Shown: positions 26,602 through 36,774, counted from the first letter of the stretch. The stretch: 64,000 nt of DNA from Sphingomonas taxi (GCF_000764535.1 NZ_CP009571.1:930001-994000); one strand, 5' to 3'. Made by a program: numbers and translations. Notes: generated by a model from the sequence alone, not told the origin.

Positions 26602-29091
26602 CTAGAACCGCTTCGACACCGTCAGGCCATAGGTGCGCGGATCACCCGGCTGGCCGACGATCAGGCCGGTGTTGCCCGACTGCGTTGACAGCAGTTCGAA
26701 GTAGTTCTGGTCGAACGCATTGCGCACCCAGCCGAAGACGTTGAAATCGTTCTTGCGATAGCCCGCGCGGACGTTCGACAGCGAATAGCCCTCGATCCAG
26801 GTATAGGCCGACGGCGACGGGTTGGACGAGAAGCGCGACCGGTAATTGCCGTCATAGCCGACATAGACTTCACCACCCGCGCCATCGACCGGGAGGTTAT
26901 ATTCGCCGCCGTAGGAGAAGGACCATTTCGAGATGCCCGGCAGGCGCTGGCCGGAGATGTCGCAAAAGGCCGGGCTACGCCCGCCGGGCGTCCCCGCCGG
27001 ATCGGTCACGCCACCGGGCGCAGTCGCGGTGCCACCCGACAGTTCGGGCGGGCACGGCGCGTTCTTGAAGTCGACATATTTGGCGTCGGTGAAGGCACCG
27101 CTGACGTAGACGCTGAGCCGCTTGCTCGGGCGGAAGCTCGAATCGAACTCGACGCCACGTGACCGCACCTTGCCGGCATTGGCGAGATAGCCGCGGATCA
27201 CGTTGATCGCATTGTTGTTCACCGTCGCCTGATAGTCGGACACGTCGGTCCAGAAGCCGGCGAGGTTGAGCGTCAGCCGCCGGTCGAGGAACTGCGTCTT
27301 GAGGCCGATCTCGTAATTGTTGACCTTCTCGGGCTTTACCGTCTGCGTCGTCAGATCGACGCCGGTGCTGGTCGAATTGAGCGGCAGGCCGGATAGATTG
27401 ATCCCGCCCGATTTGAAGCTGCGCGCATAGGTGGCGTAGCCGTGAATCTCGGGCGCGAAATCATAAGAGACGGTGATATCGCCCGACGTATTCCAGGCGC
27501 TGAACCGCGGGCTGTAACGCTGCGGTGCGAGTGTATTGATCTGGTTCTGGAAGGTCGTGCGCGCCGCCGTGGTGGGCTGCGCGGCCAGCAGCGTCGCGAC
27601 GTTATCCGCCGTGGCGGTAAAATTATACTGGCTGTTGGCGATGCTGACGACCGATTCGTAGAAACCCGACTTGCGGTCGTAATTGACGCGCAGCCCCGGC
27701 TGGATGTGGAGCGCATCGGTCAGCGCCCAGTTGAGCTTGCCGAACACCGCGAAGCTCGTGTTGTCGAAGCTGATCGTATTGGTCGAGGTCAGGCCGTTGA
27801 GGACGTTGGGATTGTTGGCGTCGGTGCCCGACAGCAGGAAGCGGCTCGCCGCCGATCCCTGCACCTGCGACCCCTGGGTATCGATCGTCTGGTGGAACAG
27901 GAAGGCGCCGACCGTGTAGTCGAGCCGGTTGGTGCCGTTCGAGGCGAAGCGGAATTCCTGCGACACCTGCTTCTGCTGCGACGGATTCTGCGAGACGGTG
28001 GTGATCGGCAGGCCGGTGAAATCGCGATCGTTCTGCGGCTGCCAGTCCCAGTAGCGCCACGCACTGACCGAGGTCAGCGTCGCCGGGCCGAGATCCCAAT
28101 TGGCGACCAGCGAGGCGCCGCCGACCTCCTGCCGCGAATTGATCGCCGCATCGAGATCGGTGCGCCGATCGAACGGGTCCCTGCTGGGCGGCGTATAATT
28201 GAGCGCCGCCGCGAGCGCATTATATTGCCGTGCGAGCGGCCGCTGCGTGGTGCCGACGCGGGCATAATATTGCACGCAGCATTCCGGGTTCTGGACGTTG
28301 AAATCGCCCGACAGCGTGAAATTGAGCGACGGACTCGCGTTCCACAGCAATTGTCCGCGCACCCCCAGATTGCGCTGGCGATGCAGGTCCTCGCCCGAGG
28401 TGACGTCGCGGATCGTCCCCTTGCGCGTCGTTGCCGAACTCGACAGCCGCAGCGCCACCGTGTCGGACAGCGGCCCCGACACCGACGCCTTGGCCTGGAC
28501 GAAATTGTAATTGCCGACGCTGACCTCGGCCCTCCCCTCCGGCGTGAAGCTCGGCGGGCGGGTGGTGACGTTGAGCGCGCCGGCGGTGGTGTTCTTGCCG
28601 TACAGCGTCCCCTGCGGGCCGCGCAGCACCTCGACCCGGTCGACGTCGACGAAATCGAAGGTCGAGGCGCCGATCCGGCCGATATAGACGCCGTCGACGT
28701 AGAAGCCGACACCCTGCTCGATGCCGTCGTTGGTCAGGCCGAATGGTGCGCCGAGGCCGCGGATATTGATCGCCGAATTGCGCGGGTTGCTGGAGAAGAA
28801 TTGCAGCGAGGGCTGCTGCTGCTGGAGGCGATTGACGTTGAACGCGCCGGTCTTGTCGATGTCGGCGCCGCCGACCACCGACATGGCGATCGGCACGCGC
28901 TGCACCGATTCGGCGCGCCGGCGCGCGGTGACGAGGATGTCGCCGCCGCCCGGTGCCGAAGCCGCCGGACGGGCGTCTTCGCTTCCCCCGGCGGTCACCG
29001 GCGCGGGTGCGGCATCGTCCTGCGCTGCGGCGGGTGCGGTGGCGGCAGCGGCGGTCTGGCCGGCGAGAAGAATGGCGAGCGTCAGCGACAT
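26602..29091 (-). CDS. TonB-dependent receptor
   Basis: 829 residues: signal peptide (about 1-23), an Ala/Pro linker, a plug domain (about 50-165; DILVTARRR TonB box-like region, then RVEVLRGPQGTLYGKNTTAGALN), and a 22-strand barrel ending in SKRF. It imports a bulky ligand across the outer membrane with TonB energy. Sphingomonads have dozens of such receptors; nothing adjacent (no sigma/anti-sigma pair, hydrolase or transporter) indicates the ligand. Monocistronic. Confidence 0.93.
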   Translation of the reverse strand: MSLTLAILLAGQTAAAATAPAAAQDDAAPAPVTAGGSEDARPAASAPGGGDILVTARRRAESVQRVPIAMSVVGGADIDKTGAFNVNRLQQQQPSLQFFSSNPRNSAINIRGLGAPFGLTNDGIEQGVGFYVDGVYIGRIGASTFDFVDVDRVEVLRGPQGTLYGKNTTAGALNVTTRPPSFTPEGRAEVSVGNYNFVQAKASVSGPLSDTVALRLSSSATTRKGTIRDVTSGEDLHRQRNLGVRGQLLWNASPSLNFTLSGDFNVQNPECCVQYYARVGTTQRPLARQYNALAAALNYTPPSRDPFDRRTDLDAAINSRQEVGGASLVANWDLGPATLTSVSAWRYWDWQPQNDRDFTGLPITTVSQNPSQQKQVSQEFRFASNGTNRLDYTVGAFLFHQTIDTQGSQVQGSAASRFLLSGTDANNPNVLNGLTSTNTISFDNTSFAVFGKLNWALTDALHIQPGLRVNYDRKSGFYESVVSIANSQYNFTATADNVATLLAAQPTTAARTTFQNQINTLAPQRYSPRFSAWNTSGDITVSYDFAPEIHGYATYARSFKSGGINLSGLPLNSTSTGVDLTTQTVKPEKVNNYEIGLKTQFLDRRLTLNLAGFWTDVSDYQATVNNNAINVIRGYLANAGKVRSRGVEFDSSFRPSKRLSVYVSGAFTDAKYVDFKNAPCPPELSGGTATAPGGVTDPAGTPGGRSPAFCDISGQRLPGISKWSFSYGGEYNLPVDGAGGEVYVGYDGNYRSRFSSNPSPSAYTWIEGYSLSNVRAGYRKNDFNVFGWVRNAFDQNYFELLSTQSGNTGLIVGQPGDPRTYGLTVSKRF

Positions 29092-29225
29092 GCGGTTTCC
29101 CTGATGTTATTTTCGCCGCAAACTCCACTGGTTCGGGGGATGTTCAAAGATGGAGATGCTTCGCGGCGACAAAGCGGGGCTTCGGCGCCAACCCGAAAAT
29201 TGCGGATCGGGCGAACAGAGGCCCT

Positions 29226-29253
29226 CTTGAACCGCGGCCGGAGCAATCCAAAA
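29226..29253 (+). promoter_or_regulatory. Sigma32 (RpoH)-type promoter candidate for hsp20
   Basis: CTTGAA (29226-29231), a 16-base spacer and CCAAAA (29248-29253) resemble the CTTG...CCnTAT pattern of alphaproteobacterial heat-shock promoters. It would start the transcript just before the ROSE-like leader. Confidence 0.4.
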
Positions 29254-29261
29254 TCGTGGCT

Positions 29262-29345
29262 GCACGGCGCCGATCACGGGCCGTGCACCGGCATCGCACG
29301 CTCGTGGATGCCGTCGTTCAACTCGCTTCTCGCGGAGGATTTGAC
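29262..29345 (+). promoter_or_regulatory. ROSE-type RNA thermometer in the hsp20 leader
   Basis: Three consecutive hairpins precede the start: GCACGGC/GCCGTGC (29262-29286), CGGCATC/GATGCCG (29289-29313) and a weak one in which CTCGC (29322-29326) pairs with GCGGAG (29332-29337), leaving one bulged G. The last stem covers the Shine-Dalgarno GGAGGA (29334-29339). The TCGCT anti-SD motif and the bulged G are hallmarks of ROSE elements, which open at heat-shock temperature and free the ribosome site of small heat-shock genes. Confidence 0.75.
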
Positions 29346-29810
29346 ATGCGACTCGACCTGACCCCCTATCGCCGCTCGACCATCGGTTTCGACCGCCTGT
29401 TCGACATGCTGGAAAGCAACGCGCGCGCCGCCACGGCGGAGAATTACCCGCCCTTCAACCTCGAACGCCTCGCCGAGGATCGCTATCGCATCACGCTCGC
29501 GGTCGCCGGCTTCTCGCGCGACGAGATCGAGATCACCGCGCAGCAGAACCTGCTGCTGGTCTCGGGCAAGAAGGACGACAAGGCCGGCAACGCCAACTTC
29601 CTGCACGTCGGCATCGCCAACCGCAGCTTCGAGCGCCGCTTCGAGCTCGCCGATTTCGTCTTCGTCGAGGACGCCCGTCTCAACGACGGCCTGCTCGTCA
29701 TCGACCTGGTCCGCGAAGTACCCGAGGCGATGAAGCCGAAGACCATCGCGATCAAGACCGGCGCACCGCTCGCCGCGGTGGAGAACAAGGACGTGGCCGC
29801 GGCCGCGTAA
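29346..29810 (+). CDS. Small heat shock protein Hsp20 (IbpA-like)
   Basis: 154 residues with an alpha-crystallin domain (about 35-130: YPPFNLERLAEDRYRITLAV, then the SFERRFELADFVFVEDARL block) and a C-terminal extension. The start MRLDLTPYRRSTIGFDRLF is typical of the IbpA/HspA class. Holds unfolding proteins under heat stress as large oligomers. Expression is likely controlled by a sigma32-type promoter and the ROSE leader. A terminator hairpin follows. Confidence 0.94.
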   Translation: MRLDLTPYRRSTIGFDRLFDMLESNARAATAENYPPFNLERLAEDRYRITLAVAGFSRDEIEITAQQNLLLVSGKKDDKAGNANFLHVGIANRSFERRFELADFVFVEDARLNDGLLVIDLVREVPEAMKPKTIAIKTGAPLAAVENKDVAAAA

Positions 29811-29818
29811 TCCTCGGG

Positions 29819-29850
29819 GCGTCCGGGCCGATCGGTCCGGGCGCTCTGTT
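29819..29850 (+). terminator. Terminator hairpin after hsp20
   Basis: Arms 29819-29829 and 29834-29844 pair over 11 bases with two wobble pairs and a GATC loop, followed by TCTGTT. It lies 8 bases after the hsp20 stop; its end touches the 3' end of the convergent DUF6883 gene. Confidence 0.55.
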
Positions 29851-30187
29851 AACGGTGATCGGCCGGATAGGCGGTAACCAGGCGGCAGCCTGCCTCGCCG
29901 TCCGGCTGGAGCCAGATCGTCACGATACAGGGGTTGCGCCCGTCAGGCGTTTCGAGGCTGCATCGCACCTCATGTTTTATACCGTAAGCGTTGCTCGACG
30001 TTCGCACGATCGGCCGTGTCGCCCCATGCCGATCCAGCGCCACCGCAAAGGCGATTGGGTCGGACGAATCATATCCGAAGCGTCCGAAGAACGTCGCCTT
30101 GGCACGCCCGGTCGGATGATCGCGATTGAGCAGATACGCCTCGACTTTCGCGATCTCGACGACGCGAATGCCGGGAAGGCCGATCAT
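29849..30187 (-). CDS. DUF6883-like protein
   Basis: 112 residues; resembles DUF6883 proteins (VEIAKVEAYLLNRDHPTGRAKA start, FFGRFGYDSSDP, and the block KHEVRCSLETPDGR). The HPTGRAKAxFF segment recalls the Lys/Arg/His-bearing cores of small BECR-fold RNase toxins, but this is a weak resemblance and no activity is known. Its ATG overlaps the stop of the DUF4926 gene (ATGA), so the two are translated together. Confidence 0.7.
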   Translation of the reverse strand: MIGLPGIRVVEIAKVEAYLLNRDHPTGRAKATFFGRFGYDSSDPIAFAVALDRHGATRPIVRTSSNAYGIKHEVRCSLETPDGRNPCIVTIWLQPDGEAGCRLVTAYPADHR

Positions 30188-30408
30188 ATCACGCGGGCAA
30201 GATCGCCATTGCGCAGGGTGACGACGATGGCGACCGGTTCGACGAACTCCACCTCATAGGCCTCGCCGCCATCGTGCCGGTGTACGATTGTCCCAATTGT
30301 TCCCGGCAACAAAATCCCTGCGTCGGTGCCGACGACAGAGCGCAGCCTCACCAACGCATAATCGTCGAACGTCGGATCCGCGGGCAGCCTTGGTGATGAT
30401 GTCGCCAT
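30184..30408 (-). CDS. DUF4926-like small protein
   Basis: 74 residues of small beta-barrel character, with the features of DUF4926: TFDDYALVRLR, GTIGTIVHRHDGGEAYEVEF, and a short C-terminal strand. Such proteins are often encoded next to a DUF6883-type or other small partner, as here. The function is unknown; the pair organisation suggests a partner or antitoxin-like role, which is inference. It lies 52 bases after pyrG on the same strand. Confidence 0.7.
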   Translation of the reverse strand: MATSSPRLPADPTFDDYALVRLRSVVGTDAGILLPGTIGTIVHRHDGGEAYEVEFVEPVAIVVTLRNGDLARVI

Positions 30409-30460
30409 ATCGATGCTCCACCGCCATCATGCCGCAGTCGCGCGGATCCGCGCAAGAGCG

Positions 30461-32095
<1,635 letters not shown>

Positions 32096-32136
32096 GGGAG
32101 AAATCGCCTAGCGTGTTATGGGGTCGAACGACAAGA

Positions 32137-32159
32137 GCGCGCGGGTCGGCCCCGCGCGC
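32137..32159 (-). terminator. GC-rich hairpin between secG and pyrG
   Basis: A perfect 9-base stem (GCGCGCGGG / CCCGCGCGC, 5-base loop) follows secG by about 25 bases on the minus strand and is followed by TCTTGTCG rather than a full U-run. It may be a weak terminator or a processing hairpin limiting read-through into pyrG. Confidence 0.4.
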
Positions 32160-32184
32160 GATTCACGATGAACGGATCAGCGGG

Positions 32185-32532
32185 TTAGCGCTGGAGCGGC
32201 ACCGCGCCATTGTCGGCGGGAGCGTTGGGCACCGCATCCTGCGCGGGCGCAGGGGCGGGTGCGGCCGCCGGGGGCGTGCGGGCGAGCGAGGTGTCGATCG
32301 TCTGCGTCTGGCGATGCGCCGCGATGAAGGCGAGCGCGATCGACATGCCGACGAACACCGTCGCGAGGATCGACGTCATCCGCGTGAGGAAATCGGCCGC
32401 GCCGCGCGCCGACATCAGCCCCGACGGGCTGCCGCCCATGCCGAGGCCACCACCCTCCGACCGTTGCATCAGGATCACCGTCACGAGCGCCGCGGCGATG
32501 ATGGCATGAACGACGAGGAGGAAGGTGAACAT
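32185..32532 (-). CDS. secG: Preprotein translocase subunit SecG
   Basis: Accessory subunit of the SecYEG channel. 115 residues: two membrane helices flank the conserved loop RSEGGGLGMGGSPSGLMSARG. The tail after about residue 75 is a Pro/Ala-rich extension, common in alphaproteobacteria. Upstream lies a 237-base divergent promoter region shared with the MarR-type gene. Confidence 0.95.
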   Translation of the reverse strand: MFTFLLVVHAIIAAALVTVILMQRSEGGGLGMGGSPSGLMSARGAADFLTRMTSILATVFVGMSIALAFIAAHRQTQTIDTSLARTPPAAAPAPAPAQDAVPNAPADNGAVPLQR

Positions 32533-32769
32533 CTATGGTCCCGGAAACGCGTATGAAGGCGCGCACATAGGCGAGGGCTGCGAAACGATCAACCGTGCGG
32601 GTGCGCGCGACGATCACGGCATCGATGCCGGAGGCCACCCGCCGGTCCGCAACCGTACCCAGGCCACTTATTCACCCTACCCGTCCGTTTACCGGAAACC
32701 TGCACCGTGCGGGGGCGTTATGACCGCGAAACAAAGCCCCGAAAACGGCGCAGAAACGGATATTTGAAC

Positions 32770-33123
32770 GTGGGAACTGCCGCGCAATCACTCGCGACGT
32801 GGATGACGGCCCTGGTGGATTACGTGCGCTCGGGCGAACCCGATCTCACCAACCGGCAGATGGCGCTGCTCCTCCTCGTCTACCTCAATCCCGGCCCGCA
32901 TACGGTGCGGGGCCTGGCCCGGGCCCTCAACGTATCGAAGCCCGTCGTCACGCGCGCCTTGAACAGGCTGGGTGCGCTCGGCTATCTGCGCCGGCAACGC
33001 GACGACAGCGACAAGCGCAACATCTTCGTCGCGCGTACTTCCGAAGGGGCAGAGTTTCTTGAAGAGTTCGGGCAATTCCTTGGCGAAGGCGACGCCCGGT
33101 CGCGCCAGCCAGCCCTCGCGTAG
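32770..33123 (+). CDS. MarR-type winged-helix regulator
   Basis: 117 residues from the GTG at 32770 (a TTG at 32764 is also in frame). The winged helix is clear: LTNRQMALLLLVYLNPGPHTVRGLARALNVSKPVVTRALNRLGALGYLRRQRD, read as separate helices and wing. The start is uncertain: just before it, in another frame, an ATG at 32720 opens a 15-codon stretch ending in TGA at 32767, which may be a short leader peptide or the frame-shifted true N-terminus. Its 3' end overlaps the SH3 gene by about 44 bases. Confidence 0.8.
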   Translation: MGTAAQSLATWMTALVDYVRSGEPDLTNRQMALLLLVYLNPGPHTVRGLARALNVSKPVVTRALNRLGALGYLRRQRDDSDKRNIFVARTSEGAEFLEEFGQFLGEGDARSRQPALA

Positions 33124-33436
33124 GGCGTTCGCGCTCACCGGCCCGTCGGTCACGCTCGATCCCCGGACGCATGCGGTGCGCGGCGATCTCGCCGACGTCC
33201 GCCTCGCCGAACAGGTGTTCGCGCCGCATTATGCCGCGCCGATGGCCGCGGTGGCATTGGGCGACGCCGGCCTCTTCGCCGATCGCAATCTAAGCGAGCC
33301 GATCGCGACGCTCGCCACCGGTGACGTGTTCGAGGTGCTCGAACTCGCCGGGCGCCATGCCTGGGGCCGGGCGATCGGCCAGAATCTGGTCGGCTATGTC
33401 GACCGTTCCATCCTCGACAAGGCGAGCGCAGCATGA
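33080..33436 (+). CDS. Stand-alone SH3-domain protein related to NlpC/P60 N-termini
   Basis: About 118 residues from the TTG at 33080, chosen because no ATG or GTG fits. The segment LDPRTHAVRGDLADVRLAEQVFAPHYAAP closely recalls the N-terminus of sphingomonad NlpC/P60 endopeptidases (read here as two halves), followed by a bacterial SH3-like domain (VFEVLELAGRHAWGRAIGQNLVGYV). The Cys-His-His peptidase domain is absent: the protein stops after the SH3 part. Overlaps marR upstream and argC downstream (4 bases), so it is coupled to both. Confidence 0.65.
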   Translation: MAKATPGRASQPSRRAFALTGPSVTLDPRTHAVRGDLADVRLAEQVFAPHYAAPMAAVALGDAGLFADRNLSEPIATLATGDVFEVLELAGRHAWGRAIGQNLVGYVDRSILDKASAA

Positions 33437-34362
33437 GCGTCACCGTGTTCATCGACGGCGCGGTCGGCACCACCGGCATCGACATCCGCGAGCGGTTGAG
33501 CGGCCGCACCGACATCGCTGTCGTGACGCTCGACGACTCGCGCCGCAAGGACGCTGATGCTCGCGCCGAGGCGCTCAACGACGCCGATATCGCCATCCTC
33601 TGCCTGCCCGACGAGGCGGCACGCGAGGCGGCCGCGCTGGTGCGCAGCGGCACGACGCGGCTGATCGACGCTTCGTCGGCGCATCGGGTCGCCGACGGCT
33701 GGACCTATGGCTTTCCCGAACTGACCGAGGGTCAGGCGGCGCGGATCGCCGCGGCGCGCTTCGTGTCCAACCCCGGCTGCTATCCCACCGCCTTTCTCGC
33801 GCTGGTTGCGCCGCTGGTGCGCGCGGGACTGATCCCCGCCGACTGGCCGCTGACCTATAATGCGGTGTCGGGCTATTCGGGTGGCGGCAAGGCGATGATC
33901 GCGGAATTCGAGGGCGGCGGGGTCGATACGGCGCTGCGCGCCTATGCATTGACGCTGTCGCACAAGCATCTGCCCGAGATGCGCGCGCATGCCGGCCTCG
34001 CCCATCCGCCGGTGTTCGCGCCCGCGGTGGCGCGGCTCAACCGCGGCATGCTCGGCGAGGTGCCGCTGGCGCTCGCGCAGCTACCCGGCCGGCCGAGCCT
34101 CGCCGCGGTCGAGGACACGCTCGCCGCGGCCTATGCCGACAGCGCGCTGATCTCGGTCGCGAGCGGCGACGTCGCCGCGGTGACGATCGAGGAGAATAGC
34201 GGCACCGACCGGATGACCTTGCGCGTCTGCGGCAATGCCGACAGCGGCCAGGTGCGGCTGATCGCCACGCTCGACAATCTCGGCAAGGGCGCCGGTGGCG
34301 CCGCCGTACAGAATCTCAACATCATGGCCGGGCTCGATCCCCTGGCCGGCCTGATCGTTTAA
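33433..34362 (+). CDS. argC: N-acetyl-gamma-glutamyl-phosphate reductase (type 2)
   Basis: Third step of arginine synthesis: NADPH reduction of N-acetylglutamyl phosphate. 309 residues, the shorter type 2 form. The nucleotide-binding start is VFIDGAVGTTGIDI and the catalytic Cys lies in SNPGCYPTAF (about residue 116). The ATG overlaps the SH3 gene stop by 4 bases. No other arg genes are present. Confidence 0.95.
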   Translation: MSVTVFIDGAVGTTGIDIRERLSGRTDIAVVTLDDSRRKDADARAEALNDADIAILCLPDEAAREAAALVRSGTTRLIDASSAHRVADGWTYGFPELTEGQAARIAAARFVSNPGCYPTAFLALVAPLVRAGLIPADWPLTYNAVSGYSGGGKAMIAEFEGGGVDTALRAYALTLSHKHLPEMRAHAGLAHPPVFAPAVARLNRGMLGEVPLALAQLPGRPSLAAVEDTLAAAYADSALISVASGDVAAVTIEENSGTDRMTLRVCGNADSGQVRLIATLDNLGKGAGGAAVQNLNIMAGLDPLAGLIV

Positions 34363-34375
34363 CAGAAGGACCGTC

Positions 34376-35839
34376 ATGCAGCGCAATCCCGTCGGCAAGC
34401 TGCTCCTGTTCGGAGCGACCGGTGACCTCGCCCAGCGCATGCTGTGGCCGTCGCTCTACGGATTGCACGCCGACGGGCTGCTGCCCGAGGCGTTGACGAT
34501 CGTCGGCTCGGCGCGAGGCGAGCAGAATGACGACGCCTTCCGCGCCTTCGTGCAGAAGGCGCTCGGCCAGTTCCTCGCCGCCGACCGCAAGGACGACGAC
34601 AAGATCGCCAGCTTCCTCGAACGGTTGTTCTTCCAGCCCGCCGACCTGTCCGATCCGGCGAGCTTCGCCGGCCTCGCCGAAAAGATCGGCGACGTGTCGG
34701 GCGGGCTCGCCATCTATCTGTCGACCGCGCCGTCGCTGTTCGAGCCGGCGGTCAAGGGCCTCGAAAGCGTCGGCCTCGCCGGCGAGACGGTGCGGATCGG
34801 GCTGGAGAAGCCGCTCGGCTACGATCTCGCCTCCAGCCGCGAGATCAACGACACCGTCGCCTCCGCCTTTCCCGAGGAGCGGACCTTCCGCATCGACCAT
34901 TATCTCGGCAAGGAAACCGTCCAGAACATCCTCGCGCTGCGCTTCGGCAATTCGTTCTTCGAGCCGGTGTGGAACGCGCAAGGGATCGACAACGTCCAGA
35001 TCACGATCGCCGAGACGGTCGGGCTGGAGGATCGCGCCGGCTATTACGAGGGCGCGGGCGCGTTGCGCGACATGGTCGCCAACCATATGCTCCAGCTCGT
35101 CGCGCTGATCGCGATGGAGCCCCCCGCCCTCTACGACGGCGCCGCGATCCGCGACGAAAAGGCGAAGGTGTTCCGGTCGCTGCGCAAGATCGCGCCCGAG
35201 GACGTGCCGATCTGCACCGTCACCGGCCAGTATGAGGAGGGCGCGGTCGGCGGCAAGGTCGTCAAGGGCTATGACGACGAGCTGGGCTATGACAGCAACG
35301 TCGAGACCTTCGTCGCGATCAAGGCGCATATCGACAATTGGCGCTGGCAGGGCGTGCCCTTCTATCTGCGCACCGGCAAGCGGATGGCGAAGCGGCGCAG
35401 CGAGATCGCGATCCAGTTCAAGCCGGTGCCGCATTCGATGTTCTCGGGCCGCGGCGGCATCCTCCAGCCGAACACGCTGGTGATCCGGTTGCAGCCGGAG
35501 GAATATGTCCAGCTGCTGGTGATGGCGAAGGAGCCGGGGCTCGACCGCGAGGGCATCCGCCTGCGCGAGGTGCCGCTCAACCTCAGCATGGACGCCGAAT
35601 TCGCCGGCTCGCGGCGGCGCATCGCCTATGAGCGGCTGCTGCTCGACCTGATCGAGGGCGACCAGACGCTGTTCGTCCGCCGCGACGAGGTCGAGGCGCA
35701 ATGGACGTGGATCGACGCGATCCGCGCCGGCTGGGATGCCAACCAGACCAAGCCCAAACATTATGCCGCCGGCACCTGGGGCCCTGCCGGCGCGATCGCG
35801 CTGACCGAGCGCGACGGCGTGACCTGGCAGGACGATTGA
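34376..35839 (+). CDS. zwf: Glucose-6-phosphate 1-dehydrogenase
   Basis: Oxidises glucose 6-phosphate to 6-phosphogluconolactone, the entry to the Entner-Doudoroff route. 487 residues with the NADP motif LFGATGDLAQRML and the substrate motif RIDHYLGKE (about residue 172). It heads the cluster zwf-pgl-edd-glk-eda. An inverted repeat pair separates it from pgl. Confidence 0.97.
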   Translation: MQRNPVGKLLLFGATGDLAQRMLWPSLYGLHADGLLPEALTIVGSARGEQNDDAFRAFVQKALGQFLAADRKDDDKIASFLERLFFQPADLSDPASFAGLAEKIGDVSGGLAIYLSTAPSLFEPAVKGLESVGLAGETVRIGLEKPLGYDLASSREINDTVASAFPEERTFRIDHYLGKETVQNILALRFGNSFFEPVWNAQGIDNVQITIAETVGLEDRAGYYEGAGALRDMVANHMLQLVALIAMEPPALYDGAAIRDEKAKVFRSLRKIAPEDVPICTVTGQYEEGAVGGKVVKGYDDELGYDSNVETFVAIKAHIDNWRWQGVPFYLRTGKRMAKRRSEIAIQFKPVPHSMFSGRGGILQPNTLVIRLQPEEYVQLLVMAKEPGLDREGIRLREVPLNLSMDAEFAGSRRRIAYERLLLDLIEGDQTLFVRRDEVEAQWTWIDAIRAGWDANQTKPKHYAAGTWGPAGAIALTERDGVTWQDD

Positions 35840-35863
35840 GGCTTCAGGCCGAGCCGTTCACCC

Positions 35864-35946
35864 CCGTCACCCCGGGCCTGACCCGGGCTCCCGCTTCTCC
35901 CGCGGTCGGCCAATAGCGGGACCCCGGGTCAAGCCCGGGGTGACGG
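35864..35946. repeat. Inverted pair of intergenic palindromic repeats
   Basis: A unit beginning CCGTCACCCCGGGCCTGACC at 35864 has an inverted copy ending at 35946; over 30 bases they differ at only a few positions. Same family as those at 18047 and 26410. It sits between zwf and pgl within the likely operon and may trim or stabilise the mRNA. Confidence 0.7.
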
Positions 35947-36069
35947 GATATGGGGTGCGTTTTGGGTCACCGACCTGTCGATTCCACCGCTCATACGTAT
36001 GCGCGGCCTCTTACCTTGCGCGTCCGCCCGGTCTATCGGGCAGGACGCCGACCGAACGAAAGCAAAGAC

Positions 36070-36774
36070 ATGACCGAGATCGAATGGTGGGAATATGACG
36101 ACGCCGCCGAGATGGCCCAGGCGGTCGCCGGCGACATCCAGTTCATCATCGAGGCGGCGATCGACGCACGCGGCGCGGCGGTGATCGCGCTGTCGGGCGG
36201 CAAGACGCCGATCCCGATCTACGACACGCTGTCCAAGGCGAAGCTCGACTGGAAGCGGGTGACGATCGTCCCCACCGACGAGCGTATCGTGCCGCTCGGC
36301 GACGCTTTGTCGAACGTGACGATGATCGCCAAGACCTTCCTGCCCAAGGGCGCGCGGGTGATGCCGATCGTGCCGCAGGCGACCGCCGACTATAAGTCCG
36401 CCGGCCGCTCGGCGGATGCGCTGATGCAGGACCTGCACTGGCCGCTCGACCTGTGCCTGCTCGGCGTCGGCGGCGACGGCCATACCGCGTCGATCTTCCC
36501 CGGCCCCGATTTCGACGAGGCGCTGTCCGGCCCCAAGGAACGCCGCGCGCTCGGCGTGATGCCCGAACCGCTGCCGCCCGAAGCGCCCGTTGCCCGCGTG
36601 ACGCTGTCGCGCGAGGGCATCGTCACGGCGCGCGCGCTGATGATCGCGGTCACCGGCCAGGCCAAGCGCGACGTCATCGAACAGTCGATCAAGCAGGGGC
36701 CGTCGTCGCCCTATCCGATCGGCCGCGTGCTCGCCGACGCCGAATTGCCCGTCGATATCCACTGGGCGCCGTAA
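36070..36774 (+). CDS. pgl: 6-phosphogluconolactonase
   Basis: Hydrolyses 6-phosphogluconolactone to 6-phosphogluconate. 234 residues of the NagB/RpiA-like DevB type: IALSGGKTPIPIYDTL near the start, PTDERIVPLGDALSN, and the LLGVGGDGHTASIFPG motif. The ATG at 36070 is the first start consistent with family length; an upstream open frame runs through the repeat and is unlikely to be translated. Confidence 0.95.
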   Translation: MTEIEWWEYDDAAEMAQAVAGDIQFIIEAAIDARGAAVIALSGGKTPIPIYDTLSKAKLDWKRVTIVPTDERIVPLGDALSNVTMIAKTFLPKGARVMPIVPQATADYKSAGRSADALMQDLHWPLDLCLLGVGGDGHTASIFPGPDFDEALSGPKERRALGVMPEPLPPEAPVARVTLSREGIVTARALMIAVTGQAKRDVIEQSIKQGPSSPYPIGRVLADAELPVDIHWAP

